28,472 nucleotides of DNA from positions 1 through 28,472 of the forward strand of contig JAJZQR010000033.1 in NCBI GenBank assembly GCA_021806765.1, given 5' to 3'. Under the pieces are notes generated by a model. It was not told where the DNA came from and made no database searches. It saw only the letters and a program-made list of their open reading frames with translations. The translations under genes were made by a program, and so were the position numbers. This DNA comes from Chloroflexota bacterium (lineage in GTDB: Bacteria > Chloroflexota > UBA6077). Positions 1-8,752 of the stretch are shown here, in pieces (within the stretch, counting starts at the first letter, position 1; each line of letters begins with the position of its first letter).

Positions 1-1
1 G

Positions 2-118
2 GTGTGCAGCAACTGCAGGCGACCGCTGTCGCTGCGGTGGAATACGTGCCCCTACTGCGGTGAAGGAGTCGATGCCCTCTCCTCCCTCCGAGAGCGGGAG
101 GCAACCCAGCGGGGCTAA
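2..118 (+). CDS. C-terminal end of a zinc-ribbon protein (5' truncated)
   Basis: Only the last 38 codons of this gene are inside the window. The reading frame starts at base 2 and ends with TAA. The visible peptide contains two CxxC pairs separated by ten residues (C2/C5 and C16/C19 of the visible part), the signature of a rubredoxin-like or double zinc-ribbon fold, followed by a short charged tail. Such ribbons often sit at the ends of otherwise unrelated bacterial proteins, so the function of the whole protein cannot be told. The gene converges on htpX, and a shared hairpin separates the two stops. Confidence 0.65.
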   Translation: MCSNCRRPLSLRWNTCPYCGEGVDALSSLREREATQRG

Positions 119-133
119 TCGTTGAGGGGAATC

Positions 134-170
134 AAAGGGGGGCGAACCCGAAAAGGTCCGCCCCCTTTTG
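134..170. terminator. Bidirectional rho-independent terminator between convergent genes
   Basis: Bases 134-144 (three A, six G, CG) pair with bases 159-169 (CG, five C, four T), giving an 11-pair stem with one G-T wobble and a 14-base loop. The stem is flanked by A-rich sequence on one side and a T run on the other, so it can act on both strands. It lies between the TAA of the zinc-ribbon gene and the stop of htpX, where a shared terminator is expected. Confidence 0.75.
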
Positions 171-183
171 CTACCCCTATCTA

Positions 184-1074
184 TCAACCCATCCCGTAAT
201 GGCCGGGCTGCATCGCCATCTTGTGCAGGCGAGCGACCCGCTCAGCGATAGGCGGGTGGGTGGAGAAGAGACCAGACAGACCACCAGAGAAAGGGTTCAC
301 GATGAAGAGGTGGGCCATAGACTGACTGGCATCCACCATTGGCCTGTATCGAACCCCCGCCTCCAGCTTCTCCAGAGCGCTAGCCAGGCCATTGGGGTCG
401 CCCATGATCCGCGCTCCCGTCGCATCGGCTTCGTACTCCCTGGCCCGCGAGATGGCCATCTGGATCATGACGGCCGCGATGGGAGCCAGGATGATCATCA
501 CCAGGCCACCCACCAGCCCGCCAAGACCGTTTCCCTCCTCCCGGTCCCTCCCACCACCGAAGCCGCCGAACATCATTGCCCACTGGGCCATACGAGCCAG
601 CATGAGGATGGCCCCGGCTATGGCAGCCACCATGGTAGCAATAAGGGTATCGCGATTCTTCACGTGGCCCAACTCGTGGGCCAGAACCCCGGCTAACTCG
701 CTCCGGCTCAGGATCCTCTGGATGCCTGTGGTCACCGCTACGGCGGCGTGCTGGGGATCGCGTCCCGTCGCGAAAGCGTTGGGAGAATCGTTCTGGATTA
801 TGTATACCCTGGGCTTCGGCAGCCGGGCGTAGGTGGCCAACTCCTGAACCAGACTGTGGAGATCCGGTGCCTCCTGTTCCGACACCTCCCTCGCGCCCGA
901 CATTTGCAGAGCGATCTTGTCCGAGAACCAGTAGGACGCGAAGTTCATGACCATCGCCAGTATGAAGGCCATCAACATCCCGCCACGCCCCCCTACGGCC
1001 TGGCCCACCAGGATGAACAGTACCGTCAGCAGCGTGAGGAGAAAGACCGTCTTGATAGTGTTGCCCGTGCTCAT
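184..1074 (-). CDS. htpX: Membrane zinc metalloprotease HtpX (M48 family)
   Basis: This is a 296-residue HtpX-type protease, the usual length for the family. HtpX is an inner-membrane zinc endopeptidase that degrades misfolded membrane proteins. Two hydrophobic segments lie near the N terminus (about residues 8-27 and 32-50) and two more after the active site (about 143-165 and 186-206). The zinc-binding motif HELGH is at 133-137, the third ligand is in EYEAD at 213-217, and the family motif STHPP is at 271-275. The ATG is preceded by an excellent AGGAGGTGA ribosome binding site about five bases upstream. The gene follows der in the same direction after 185 bases, so it may be read through from the cdaA-cdaR-der block or have its own start. 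No convincing promoter was found in the gap. Confidence 0.95.
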   Translation of the reverse strand: MSTGNTIKTVFLLTLLTVLFILVGQAVGGRGGMLMAFILAMVMNFASYWFSDKIALQMSGAREVSEQEAPDLHSLVQELATYARLPKPRVYIIQNDSPNAFATGRDPQHAAVAVTTGIQRILSRSELAGVLAHELGHVKNRDTLIATMVAAIAGAILMLARMAQWAMMFGGFGGGRDREEGNGLGGLVGGLVMIILAPIAAVMIQMAISRAREYEADATGARIMGDPNGLASALEKLEAGVRYRPMVDASQSMAHLFIVNPFSGGLSGLFSTHPPIAERVARLHKMAMQPGHYGMG

Positions 1075-1223
1075 CCACTCACCTCCTATGGGAGAGGATC
1101 CCAGCTATTATCGAGTATTGGACAGGCCAGTAGCCTATCTTGTTTCATCGATCTCCGGGTCGGCTGGAATCCGGGGCATGCTGTGCACGGCCAGACTCCA
1201 TGCCGACATAGATAGTGTACAGG

Positions 1224-1260
1224 ATTTCTATTAGGATAGCGTTAAAACTATGGTAGAAAT
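1224..1260 (-). other. Imperfect hairpin directly after der
   Basis: Bases 1224-1230 pair with 1254-1260 (7 pairs), and after an internal loop 1236-1239 pair with 1248-1251 (4 pairs). The structure starts at the first base of the der stop codon. It is AT-rich, weak and has no clean U tract, so it may be a weak terminator or 3' end stabiliser rather than a strong stop. Confidence 0.3.
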
Positions 1261-2576
1261 CACTCGCCGCGGGGCTTATAAATCAGCCGTATGGGGGTAC
1301 CCTCGAATCCGAAACGGGCCCGGATCTCGTTCTCCAGATATCTCATGTAGGAAAAGTGCACGATCTTAGGATCGTTGACGAAGAAAACGAAGGTAGGGGG
1401 CTCGACCCCTGCCTGGGTCACGTACAGCAGCTTGAGCGGCTTGCCCCGGGCCGCGGGAGGGGGATGGTGAACGAAGGCCTCCTGCATGGCACTGTTTATG
1501 GTCGAGGTGGGAATCCTCTTCTTCCGCTCCTCGGCTATCGTCAGCGCCATGTCCAGGATCTTCGTTACCCGCTGCTTGGTGAGGGCCGAGGTGAACAGCA
1601 ACGGCACGTAGTCCATGAAGCGGAAGGCCAACCGGATCCGGCGGGTGTACTCGGTGGTAGTGGTCGGTCCCTTCGTCACCAGGTCCCACTTGTTGGCAAC
1701 CAGCATCATCCCCTTGGCCGCATCCAGCACGTAGCTCGCCACGTGGGCATCTTGGGCGGTAACCCCCTCTTCGGCATCGATGACCAGAGCGGCCACATCG
1801 CTGCGCTCCACCGCACTGACAGCCCGGAGCACGCTGTACTTCTCTATGCCTCGCTCGATCCGCCCCCGCCGTCGGATCCCCGCCGTGTCCACCAGCAGGA
1901 TGGACTTGTCTTTGTACCGGATCAGGGTGTCGATGGCGTCGCGGGTGGTGCCGGGTATCTGGCTTACCATCACCCTGGTCTCTCCAGCCAGGGCGTTCAC
2001 CAGGGAGGACTTGCCAACGTTGGGGCGCCCCACGATGGCTAGCCGCACGTCGGCCGCCTCCTCCACCTCCTCGGCCCCCTTGGAGAAGTCGCGAACCACC
2101 TCGTCCAGCAGATCACCCGTCCCATAGCCATGGATAGCCGAGACGGTGATCGGCTCGCCCATTCCCAGTTGGTAGAACTCGACCGCACCGAAGGTGCGCT
2201 CCGGGTTGTCGGCCTTGTTGGCGACCAGGATCACCGGTTTGTCGGTGCGACGCAGGAGATCAGCCACGTCGTAATCGACGGCAGAGGGACCTTCCCTGGC
2301 ATCCACCACGAAGAGGATGACGTCGGCCCGATCGATGGCCTCCTCAGCCTGGCTCAGGATCCCCTGGCCCACCTCGTCGATCTCCTCGAACTCCAGCCCG
2401 CCGGTATCCACCAGGGTGAAAGGGATACCGTTCCACTCCACCGTACCGTAAATCCGGTCGCGGGTGGTGCCGGGGGCCTCGTCCACGATGGCGCGACGCT
2501 CTCCCACTAGCTTGTTGAAGAGCGTCGACTTGCCAACGTTGGGACGGCCGACGATCGCCACAATCGGTTTAGCCAT
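1260..2576 (-). CDS. der: Ribosome-assembly GTPase Der (EngA)
   Basis: Der is a tandem-domain GTPase required for maturation of the 50S ribosomal subunit. The 438-residue length is normal. The first G domain has GRPNVGKS at 10-17, DTGG at 57-60 and NKAD at 120-123. The second has GRPNVGKS at 183-190, DTAG at 230-233 and NKWD at 295-298. The C-terminal KH-like domain covers about 350-438. Every key GTPase residue is present. The ATG lies 12 bases beyond the cdaR stop, with a GAGG ribosome binding site in that gap, so the two genes are very likely co-transcribed. In many bacteria the neighbour of cdaA-cdaR is glmM. Here der takes that place. Confidence 0.97.
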   Translation of the reverse strand: MAKPIVAIVGRPNVGKSTLFNKLVGERRAIVDEAPGTTRDRIYGTVEWNGIPFTLVDTGGLEFEEIDEVGQGILSQAEEAIDRADVILFVVDAREGPSAVDYDVADLLRRTDKPVILVANKADNPERTFGAVEFYQLGMGEPITVSAIHGYGTGDLLDEVVRDFSKGAEEVEEAADVRLAIVGRPNVGKSSLVNALAGETRVMVSQIPGTTRDAIDTLIRYKDKSILLVDTAGIRRRGRIERGIEKYSVLRAVSAVERSDVAALVIDAEEGVTAQDAHVASYVLDAAKGMMLVANKWDLVTKGPTTTTEYTRRIRLAFRFMDYVPLLFTSALTKQRVTKILDMALTIAEERKKRIPTSTINSAMQEAFVHHPPPAARGKPLKLLYVTQAGVEPPTFVFFVNDPKIVHFSYMRYLENEIRARFGFEGTPIRLIYKPRGE

Positions 2577-2588
2577 CAGTCCTCGATT

Positions 2589-3875
2589 CTATCGGGCCGC
2601 TCCCGACGATGGGGTCGGCACAGGGGTGGGCCCCGGCGCAGGGGAAGGTGCCGGGGTTGGACTCGCCGTCGGAGGCGGAGTTGGAGTGGAAGCCGAAGCC
2701 AGCATCAGGGTAACGGGATCCGGGTTCACCGATACTACACTCACCCCCGATGGGGCTGTCACGCTGGGCTTCACGCTGCTGATCCCCTCCCCCAGCCCGG
2801 AGGCATCCACCGTCACCGCCAGGTCATCGACCCGAAGCTTCTGCATGATCGGTGCCGGTCCCTGGAGCGTCACCTCCACATACTGGGGCGAGCCGCTCAC
2901 GTGGAGCCCCGAGGCCACATTGACGATGCGAGGGGCCACCCTCACCATCTGGCTGGTCTGCAACGAGGAGATGGTGACCTGAACTCGAATCGACTGCTGC
3001 TGCACCAGGGAGACTCCCTTAGGAACGTTGACTGCCACCTCCTGACCGATGCTGTTGTAGGCACCATCCACACTGAGAGGTGCCGTATCCAGGTAGTTGA
3101 TGCCGGCCAGGGTCTTCGGATCCCCCACCACCGTCACCGACGCGGGATCGGTGCCAACCGATTCGATCCAGTAACCCTGGGCCACCGTCCCGGTAATGGT
3201 GGGCCGAATCCCGACCTGTTTGTAGCTGACCTGCTGGTCCACCGGCAGTTGGACCTTCACCGTCTGCGGGTTCAACTGGATGCTTCGCACAGAGTTTCCG
3301 CTCGAGTCGATGGCCACAGGCTGGAATGAAGAATCGATCTCCACGCTGATCCCGTCGAGCCTGACGTCCACCGACGCCGTCTGGACGCTCTGCAGCAGGC
3401 TCGCAGGCCCCGAGGCCACCACCACCGCTGGATCCACCTTCGGCGTGCCGTACACGTACCCAAAGGGCACGTTCCCCACCAGGTTCACCTTGACGGGGAT
3501 AGTCTTTGTCTGGATCTCTTCCAGCCGCACGGAAACGGTGGAGGGTACCACCTCCAGCACCCGCACCTGGGGATCCGACACCTCGGGGATCACGGGGACT
3601 GCTTGAATCCCCGGGCCCTGGTGGGAGAGATCCACGTAGGCGCGGAAACTGGAGGTGCGCAGGCTGTTCCACGTGTCCTTGGGGGCGCGGATCTTGAACC
3701 GGACCGGCTCCAGGCTGTTCATCACCACCAGTCCGGGAGGCACCTTGGTCACCTCCACCGGTATGGAGATATCCGGTGTGTCGGTTCTCTCGGGATTCTG
3801 GTCGTTTATCACCAGCACCCAGAGGCTCGTGGAGAGCAGGACGGCTAGAGCCGCCAGCCCCAGGTTGATCCTCAT
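2589..3875 (-). CDS. cdaR: YbbR-domain protein, CdaA regulator CdaR
   Basis: CdaR is a membrane-anchored extracytoplasmic protein that controls the diadenylate cyclase CdaA. The 428-residue product opens with a short basic stretch and one hydrophobic anchor (about residues 4-23). Repeated beta-rich YbbR domains follow (roughly 35-118, 125-212, 218-303 and 307-393), and a Pro/Thr/Ser-rich tail ends it (about 396-424). The start was chosen because the anchor typical of the family begins immediately after it. Upstream codons in the same frame only shadow cdaA. The start lies five bases after the cdaA stop, and the AGGAG ribosome binding site overlaps that stop, which suggests translational coupling. 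The proline-rich C-terminal tail could span or bind the cell wall, but this is inference. Confidence 0.9.
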   Translation of the reverse strand: MRINLGLAALAVLLSTSLWVLVINDQNPERTDTPDISIPVEVTKVPPGLVVMNSLEPVRFKIRAPKDTWNSLRTSSFRAYVDLSHQGPGIQAVPVIPEVSDPQVRVLEVVPSTVSVRLEEIQTKTIPVKVNLVGNVPFGYVYGTPKVDPAVVVASGPASLLQSVQTASVDVRLDGISVEIDSSFQPVAIDSSGNSVRSIQLNPQTVKVQLPVDQQVSYKQVGIRPTITGTVAQGYWIESVGTDPASVTVVGDPKTLAGINYLDTAPLSVDGAYNSIGQEVAVNVPKGVSLVQQQSIRVQVTISSLQTSQMVRVAPRIVNVASGLHVSGSPQYVEVTLQGPAPIMQKLRVDDLAVTVDASGLGEGISSVKPSVTAPSGVSVVSVNPDPVTLMLASASTPTPPPTASPTPAPSPAPGPTPVPTPSSGAAR

Positions 3876-3880
3876 CGCTC

Positions 3881-4744
3881 CTACTTTGCCGTCTCTTCTC
3901 TTCTTTGTATCCTGGCTGACCTTCGATTGCTGAACCAGGAGGGAAGCCAGGAAGTGGTGCTTTGAGGCCGATAGAGGGCCGGGAGCACCTTCTTCAGCTT
4001 GGACTCGTCCAGATTGCGCACGATCCTCCCATTGTTGGCCAGGGAGATCATGCCCGTCTCCTCCGACACGATGACCGAGATGGCGTCGGTGCGCTCCGTG
4101 ATGCCCACCCCGGCTCGATGGCGGGTGCCCATGTGCTGATCGGAAAACAGGGTATCGGTCAGAGGCAGAAGGCAGGCAGCAGCCACCACCCGATCCCCCC
4201 GGATTATGGTCGCGCCATCGTGGAAGGGCGAGTTGGGGAAGAAGATCGACATCAAGAAGTCCACCGACACCAACCCATCGATCTCCACGCCGGTGTCCAC
4301 ATACTCGCCCAGTCCGGTCTCCCGCTCCAACACGATCAGCGCCCCCCACTTCCGATCGGACATGCGGCGGCAGGTCACGGCGATCTGCTCCATGGAGCGC
4401 ACCACCTCGTTGCTGGGCCCGCCCCGAGCCAGAAAGCGGCTGGTACGGCCCAACCTTTCCAGAGCACGGCGCAGCTCAGGCTGGAACAGGATAGGTATCG
4501 ACACCAACAGGGCTGGAATGGAGTTCCTCAGCACCCAGTTGAGGACTACCAGGTCGAGAACGTTGCCGAGAATGGCTGCCAGCAGGATCAGGGTGACCAT
4601 GCCTCGCACCAGGGCCACCGCTGTGGTCCCCTGGATCAGGGCCAGGATCCAATAGACGATCACGGCCACAATGAGGATGTCGATGGCAGCACGCAGGTCG
4701 AGCCGCGACAGAGTCGACACGACCATCTCGACGAAACTCGTCAT
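3881..4744 (-). CDS. cdaA: Membrane diadenylate cyclase CdaA (DacA)
   Basis: CdaA makes the second messenger c-di-AMP from two ATP at the membrane. c-di-AMP controls potassium transport, osmolyte uptake and cell-wall balance in many bacteria. The 287-residue protein has about three hydrophobic helices (roughly 20-38, 45-61 and 64-86), then a DAC domain from about 105 to 262. The catalytic DGA motif is at 176-178 and RHR at 208-210, both intact. The arrangement cdaA-cdaR is the conserved one. The ribosome binding site is weak (GGGA about seven bases upstream). It is preceded by a 127-base gap with two perfect hairpins, behind the TPR gene. Confidence 0.95.
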   Translation of the reverse strand: MTSFVEMVVSTLSRLDLRAAIDILIVAVIVYWILALIQGTTAVALVRGMVTLILLAAILGNVLDLVVLNWVLRNSIPALLVSIPILFQPELRRALERLGRTSRFLARGGPSNEVVRSMEQIAVTCRRMSDRKWGALIVLERETGLGEYVDTGVEIDGLVSVDFLMSIFFPNSPFHDGATIIRGDRVVAAACLLPLTDTLFSDQHMGTRHRAGVGITERTDAISVIVSEETGMISLANNGRIVRNLDESKLKKVLPALYRPQSTTSWLPSWFSNRRSARIQRREETAK

Positions 4745-4784
4745 GTCACAGTCCCAAGTCCTTCTGTATCCCTCAGGGAGAGCG

Positions 4785-4807
4785 TAGACCTGCCGGTGGC
4801 AGGTCTA
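4785..4807. repeat. Perfect 10-bp hairpin between TPR gene and cdaA
   Basis: Bases 4785-4794 are the exact reverse complement of 4798-4807, leaving a three-base loop. No T run follows on either strand, so it is not a standard terminator. It may be a REP-like element or an RNA-processing site in the cdaA leader. Confidence 0.6.
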
Positions 4808-4849
4808 CTGAATGGGGTCTCCTGGCTCTCACCCAGCTTCGCTTCGCTC

Positions 4850-4873
4850 AGCCGCCTCCCCAGAGAGGCGGCT
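4850..4873. repeat. Perfect 9-bp hairpin overlapping the TPR gene stop
   Basis: Bases 4850-4858 pair exactly with 4865-4873 around a six-base loop, and the hairpin includes part of the TPR stop codon. The GC-rich stem lacks a T tract on the minus strand. It could slow 3' exonucleases or weakly terminate transcription between the TPR gene and cdaA. Confidence 0.55.
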
Positions 4874-7481
4874 AGATCTGCGCCAGCCCCTCGGGCAAAT
4901 CGAGCTGCTTCAGGATCTCCAACAGCTCCTCGCGGCTGACTTCGTCCCCCATCGTCTGGAGAACCCGAGTCAGAGCGGCCCGGGTAACCTGGTCCGCGCC
5001 ATCGACGGCCAGAGCAGTCCGCAGCAGATCGACCGCGTCCTCCCGAGCCCCCTCGGCGAAGCTGATCTCGGCCCGACGGAGCAACTCGTCCCATCCCTGC
5101 GCTCCCATCTCCCCAACCCACGCGTCTATTCGCCGCCCGGATTCGACCGCCTCAGCCTCGGCAACGCGATTCTGAACTCTAAGTAACTGTACCAGACGAG
5201 CCCGATCATCGCCATTGCCGGCCTCCAGAGCGACCCGCCACCACAGAACCTCCAGGGCCTGATCGGGGTATCCTCTCATGTCGTACAGATCCAGCAATCG
5301 CTGTGATCTTTCCCGGGCTTCCTCCAGCCGGCTCTGAGCGGCCAGCACCTTCCCTAACAACGATTGGGCAGGCAAGAAGTCGGAGTGCGCTGCGATCAGC
5401 CGGTACATCTCGTCGGCAGCGGAACGAAGCTGTCCGCTCTCCAGCAACTCCTCGGCCTCCCTGAGGGCTAGAACTGCCTCCCCGCGCACCTCCGGTGGCA
5501 GCAGGGCCAACTCCTCTAGATGCTCCGCGCCGCACCAACCCAGCAGCTGGACAAAGGCCGGCGCGCCGGCTGCCTCCTCCGAGGCCGGAAGCAGCTCGGC
5601 GGGAACGGTGGAGCGAAGCCAGAGCAGGCCCTCGGTTGCGGCCGCCAAGTCTCCCGATACGGCCCTTCCGATCAGTATGTCCAGCAGCAGCTTGGCCGCC
5701 GATCTTTGCGTGACCCCCTCTTCCGAGACAGGGCTCAGCAAGGCGCGGCGAACCTTCTCCTCGGCCAGGTCCAGCTCTCCTACCGCCAAATGGAGACGGG
5801 CCATTCCCAGGAGAGCACGAGGCAGATCGGGGGACAGCCCCAGGGCCTCTCCGTAGGTTTCAGCCGCTTGCTCGACCTGGCCAGCCTGCTCGTAAGCCTC
5901 GGCCAACTCCGCCAGTTGTCCTGCAATGGCGATGCCAGGAAGAGTCCCCTCTGCAACGGAACCGTCGGAGCCCTCGTGGGCCTCGACCGGATCAAGATCC
6001 TCCTGAGACTCGGCCAGATCAGGCTCCTCCTGACCGCCGATCTCAGCTACCTCCTGCTCTGCCAGCGGCTCGGCAACCTTCGAATCGTCGGGCAGTCTCG
6101 GCTCATCGATTGGCTCCACTTCCGCCGACGCCGCCACCTCGGCGGGCTCCTCTTCCGGCGGCCGCGCCTCTGCGTCTACCGGCGACTCTTCCGGCGGCTG
6201 CGACTCTACCGGCGACTCCTCGGGCAACTGCGCCGCCGCCGGAGCATCCCACTGCTCGGAGGGCTGCGGTTCCACCGGCTGCCATTGTTGCTGCCGCGGG
6301 TTGGCCTCTTCATCCATCTCTCCGAATGCAGGTGGGAGAGAGGAGTCTTCCCCCTCGTCTGCCAACGGAGGGGAAGGCGGATCCTGCTCGTCAGTCGCCG
6401 GATCCGAGACCAGGATCTCCTCTTCGTAGGACGACGGCAAGGACGGGGTCCCCTCCGTCCCCGGGAACGAGGGCGAAGCGGGCTCTTCCTCCAGGGATTC
6501 GACATCGGAGGAGGCACCTTCCGTAACCAGTTGCGGAAGAGTCATCGGCTCTTCCACAATCGCAGCCGGTTCCTCCTGGGTAACGGCTTCCGACCCCCTT
6601 GTCTCGGCTGGGACCTCCTCCGCCACAAGAAGGTCCTCCTGGAATTCTGCCGCCCCATCGGGTACGACAGGGGGCGCAGGAGGCTCGCCGGCCCGGGGAG
6701 GGGGTTGCTCCGAGATGGAGATGGCGGGGATCAATCGTGCCAGATCTTCCGGAGTGGGAGTCTCCCCCTGGGCGGTGGCGCGCCACGAGTAGGCCAGAGC
6801 CCCACGAATGGAGGCCAGCAGCGGCAAGGTCAGGGAATTGGAGGGATCCAGGATCTGACCCCGCTCCACCACCCCGATCGCCTCCTCGAAGTGGCTCTCC
6901 AGGGCCAACCGCCGGGCCAGCCCCAGATAGGAGGGCATCATCTTGTCCACCGCTCCCACCAGGGCCGCGGCCTCCATCATCGAGTCCCAGAGGGCGAGAT
7001 CGCCCGGCTTCAGAGCCAGCGCCTTCTGCCAGGCTTCGAAGGCCTCCTCCAGAGATCGTCGGCGGGTGAAGACCTCTGCCAACCTTTGATGGCTGGTAGC
7101 GGCCGCCTCCAGGTCGCCCATGGACTCCTGCACCTCGGCCAGCCGCTGAAGCAGAGCGGGATTGGAGGGCTGCTCTTTCCATAGCTCCTCATACAACTCC
7201 AGGGCCTCCTGAAGCTGTCCGGACTTGTAGAGAGCCATGGCCAGATAGGTTCGGGCAGAGGGATCCTTCGGGGAGTACTGGAGAGCGCGACGATACTCCT
7301 CGACGGCACGTTCCCACCGCCCCTTCCAGCCATGTGTGGAGCCCCGCTTCATCGCCTCTTGGAACGAGTCGCCGTTACCTCCGGCGTTCCCCTTTCCAGC
7401 CGGCTCTCGGTCAGAAGGTCCCTGCGGGGGCCTGGCCCCTCTAGAAATGGAGCCACCCGTTGCGGTGAAAGGGTTGACCAT
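4872..7481 (-). CDS. Large TPR-repeat protein with acidic proline-rich linker
   Basis: This 869-residue protein has no signal peptide or membrane segment, so it is probably cytoplasmic. TPR repeats cover about residues 50-235, with helical hairpins such as those at 50-85 and 88-121. A low-complexity segment of about 255 residues, rich in Glu, Pro and Ser, runs from about 258 to 512. A second TPR array follows from about 515 to 865. TPR arrays bind other proteins, and the acidic linker looks disordered and separates two binding modules. No enzymatic motif was seen. The ATG has GGAGA upstream at a rather long distance. It lies 70 bases downstream of argF and 127 bases upstream of cdaA. A partner role for c-di-AMP signalling or ribosome assembly is possible but rests only on position. 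Confidence 0.8.
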   Translation of the reverse strand: MVNPFTATGGSISRGARPPQGPSDREPAGKGNAGGNGDSFQEAMKRGSTHGWKGRWERAVEEYRRALQYSPKDPSARTYLAMALYKSGQLQEALELYEELWKEQPSNPALLQRLAEVQESMGDLEAAATSHQRLAEVFTRRRSLEEAFEAWQKALALKPGDLALWDSMMEAAALVGAVDKMMPSYLGLARRLALESHFEEAIGVVERGQILDPSNSLTLPLLASIRGALAYSWRATAQGETPTPEDLARLIPAISISEQPPPRAGEPPAPPVVPDGAAEFQEDLLVAEEVPAETRGSEAVTQEEPAAIVEEPMTLPQLVTEGASSDVESLEEEPASPSFPGTEGTPSLPSSYEEEILVSDPATDEQDPPSPPLADEGEDSSLPPAFGEMDEEANPRQQQWQPVEPQPSEQWDAPAAAQLPEESPVESQPPEESPVDAEARPPEEEPAEVAASAEVEPIDEPRLPDDSKVAEPLAEQEVAEIGGQEEPDLAESQEDLDPVEAHEGSDGSVAEGTLPGIAIAGQLAELAEAYEQAGQVEQAAETYGEALGLSPDLPRALLGMARLHLAVGELDLAEEKVRRALLSPVSEEGVTQRSAAKLLLDILIGRAVSGDLAAATEGLLWLRSTVPAELLPASEEAAGAPAFVQLLGWCGAEHLEELALLPPEVRGEAVLALREAEELLESGQLRSAADEMYRLIAAHSDFLPAQSLLGKVLAAQSRLEEARERSQRLLDLYDMRGYPDQALEVLWWRVALEAGNGDDRARLVQLLRVQNRVAEAEAVESGRRIDAWVGEMGAQGWDELLRRAEISFAEGAREDAVDLLRTALAVDGADQVTRAALTRVLQTMGDEVSREELLEILKQLDLPEGLAQI

Positions 7482-7550
7482 TTCGACATCTCCGTCTCGA
7501 GAGCGCGTGGTGCGAGGGTCTCAGCGCTGCTGGCTAGACAACCCGCACCG

Positions 7551-8471
7551 TCAAGCCGCGAACATCCAGGAGAGAAGCCCCTTCTGCGCGTGAAGTCGGT
7601 TCTCTGCTTGGTCGAAAACCACCGATTGGGGGCCGTCTATCACCTCGTCGGTGATCTCCTCGCCCCTATGGGCCGGCAGGTCGTGCATTACGATGGCATC
7701 CGGCTTCGCCAGGCTCAAGAGCCGCGAGTCGATCCGGTAGCTGGCGAAGGCATCCCGCCGTGCCTGGATTTCCGACTCCTGGCCCATGCTGGTCCACACG
7801 TCGGTATAGAGAATATCGGCGCCGGCAGCGGCATCCTCAGGGCTTCGCAACAGAGAGAAAGTAGCGCCCGTAGCCTCCCGATCCGCCGCCGCCAATTCCT
7901 CTATGTTGGGCTTCGGATCGTAGCCAGGAGGGCAGGCAACCCGAAGGTGAAGGCCTACCTTGGCCGCACCCAGGATGAGGGAATGCAGGACATTGTTTCC
8001 ATCCCCAATATAGGCCATCACCAGGCCCGACAGCCGGCCTTTCTTCTCCCGGATCGTCAGCAGATCGGTCAGACCCTGGCACGGATGGCTCAAGTCGGAC
8101 AGGGCGTTCACCACAGGCACCGTCGCGTAGCGGGCCATGGACTCCAGATCGGAGTGTCGGTTGGTGCGGGCGACGACACCATCGACGTAGCGACTCAACA
8201 CCCTGGCCACGTCCGCCACGCTCTCGCGATCACCCAGACCCACCTCAGCCGGAGAGAGGTACAGGGCATGGCCTCCCAGCTGACGGACACCCTGTTCGAA
8301 GGATACCCTCGTCCGCAGGGAGGGCTTCTGGAAGAGCAGGACCACCGTCTTCCCCTGCAACTCGGTACGCCATCGCCCCTGCCGTGTCTCCTCCTTGAGA
8401 GCCTCGGCTCGCTCCAGAACCTTCGAGAGATCGCCCCGTGACAAGTCGGCCATGCTGAGGAAGTTCTGCAT
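7551..8471 (-). CDS. argF: Ornithine carbamoyltransferase
   Basis: This enzyme transfers the carbamoyl group of carbamoyl phosphate to ornithine, giving citrulline in arginine synthesis. The 306-residue length is standard. The carbamoyl-phosphate loop is KPSLRTR at 49-55, HPCQ is at 129-132, the ornithine-side motif DVWTSMGQE is at 224-232, and the last active-site loop reads HDLPAHRGEE at 263-272. In most family members the residue after His in that loop is Cys (HCLP), here it is Asp. The ATG was chosen because the family N terminus starts there and an AGGGGGA ribosome binding site lies just upstream. Further upstream the frame stays open without family similarity. A long leader with alternative hairpins precedes it. 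Confidence 0.95.
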   Translation of the reverse strand: MQNFLSMADLSRGDLSKVLERAEALKEETRQGRWRTELQGKTVVLLFQKPSLRTRVSFEQGVRQLGGHALYLSPAEVGLGDRESVADVARVLSRYVDGVVARTNRHSDLESMARYATVPVVNALSDLSHPCQGLTDLLTIREKKGRLSGLVMAYIGDGNNVLHSLILGAAKVGLHLRVACPPGYDPKPNIEELAAADREATGATFSLLRSPEDAAAGADILYTDVWTSMGQESEIQARRDAFASYRIDSRLLSLAKPDAIVMHDLPAHRGEEITDEVIDGPQSVVFDQAENRLHAQKGLLSWMFAA

Positions 8472-8522
8472 GTGGTCCCCCTGCTGAAATCGGGAGGTAT
8501 TCTTAACCGGAGCGCTCGGGTC

Positions 8523-8580
8523 GGGTCGCGACGAGGAGCTGTTCAATAGCGCGACCCTGGGAGGTGCCACGGAAGGTCGC
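8523..8580 (-). promoter_or_regulatory. argF leader with mutually exclusive hairpins
   Basis: In the argF leader, bases 8523-8530 pair perfectly with 8550-8557 (8 GC-rich pairs, 19-base loop). Bases 8551-8556 can instead pair perfectly with 8575-8580. The two stems share one arm, so only one can form at a time, which is the layout of an RNA switch. The upstream loop contains TGGCACC, reminiscent of the T-box core, but the flanking helices do not fit a T-box. No U run follows, so any control would more likely be translational or protein-mediated. Confidence 0.35.
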
Positions 8581-8658
8581 ATGCTGTCGCGCCCATGCCG
8601 GCTTGCCGGCCACAGCGTAGCTCCCGTAGCTACTACTAGCCTGGACCGGCTCGACGCC

Positions 8659-8667
8659 AGTATACCA
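8659..8667 (-). promoter_or_regulatory. Candidate extended -10 promoter for argF
   Basis: On the minus strand the sequence reads TGGTATACT, an extended -10 element (TGn plus TATACT, five of six matches to consensus). No good -35 box lies at the usual spacing, which extended -10 promoters can tolerate. Transcription from here would give argF a leader of about 180 bases. Confidence 0.4.
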
Positions 8668-8752
8668 TAATGGTGGGTTTCCCTGGGATACAGCAATCGA
8701 GCAAGAACAGGGCCGATTCCTCCTATGGCATGACTTCTGCTCAAGCAGCCAA

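Noticed and set aside
3876..4349. Upstream extension of cdaR into cdaA
   Set aside because: The extra 158 residues are a shifted reading of cdaA. The membrane anchor and ribosome binding site place the start at 3875.
5520..7184. Long open frame on the plus strand opposite the TPR gene
   Set aside because: It is composed of Arg/Gly/Leu-rich sequence typical of an antisense shadow in GC-rich DNA, with no ribosome binding site or known domain.
8561..8575. TGGCACC motif in the argF leader as a T-box riboswitch
   Set aside because: The 7-base core matches, but the flanking helices of the antiterminator, a specifier stem and a U-run terminator are missing.
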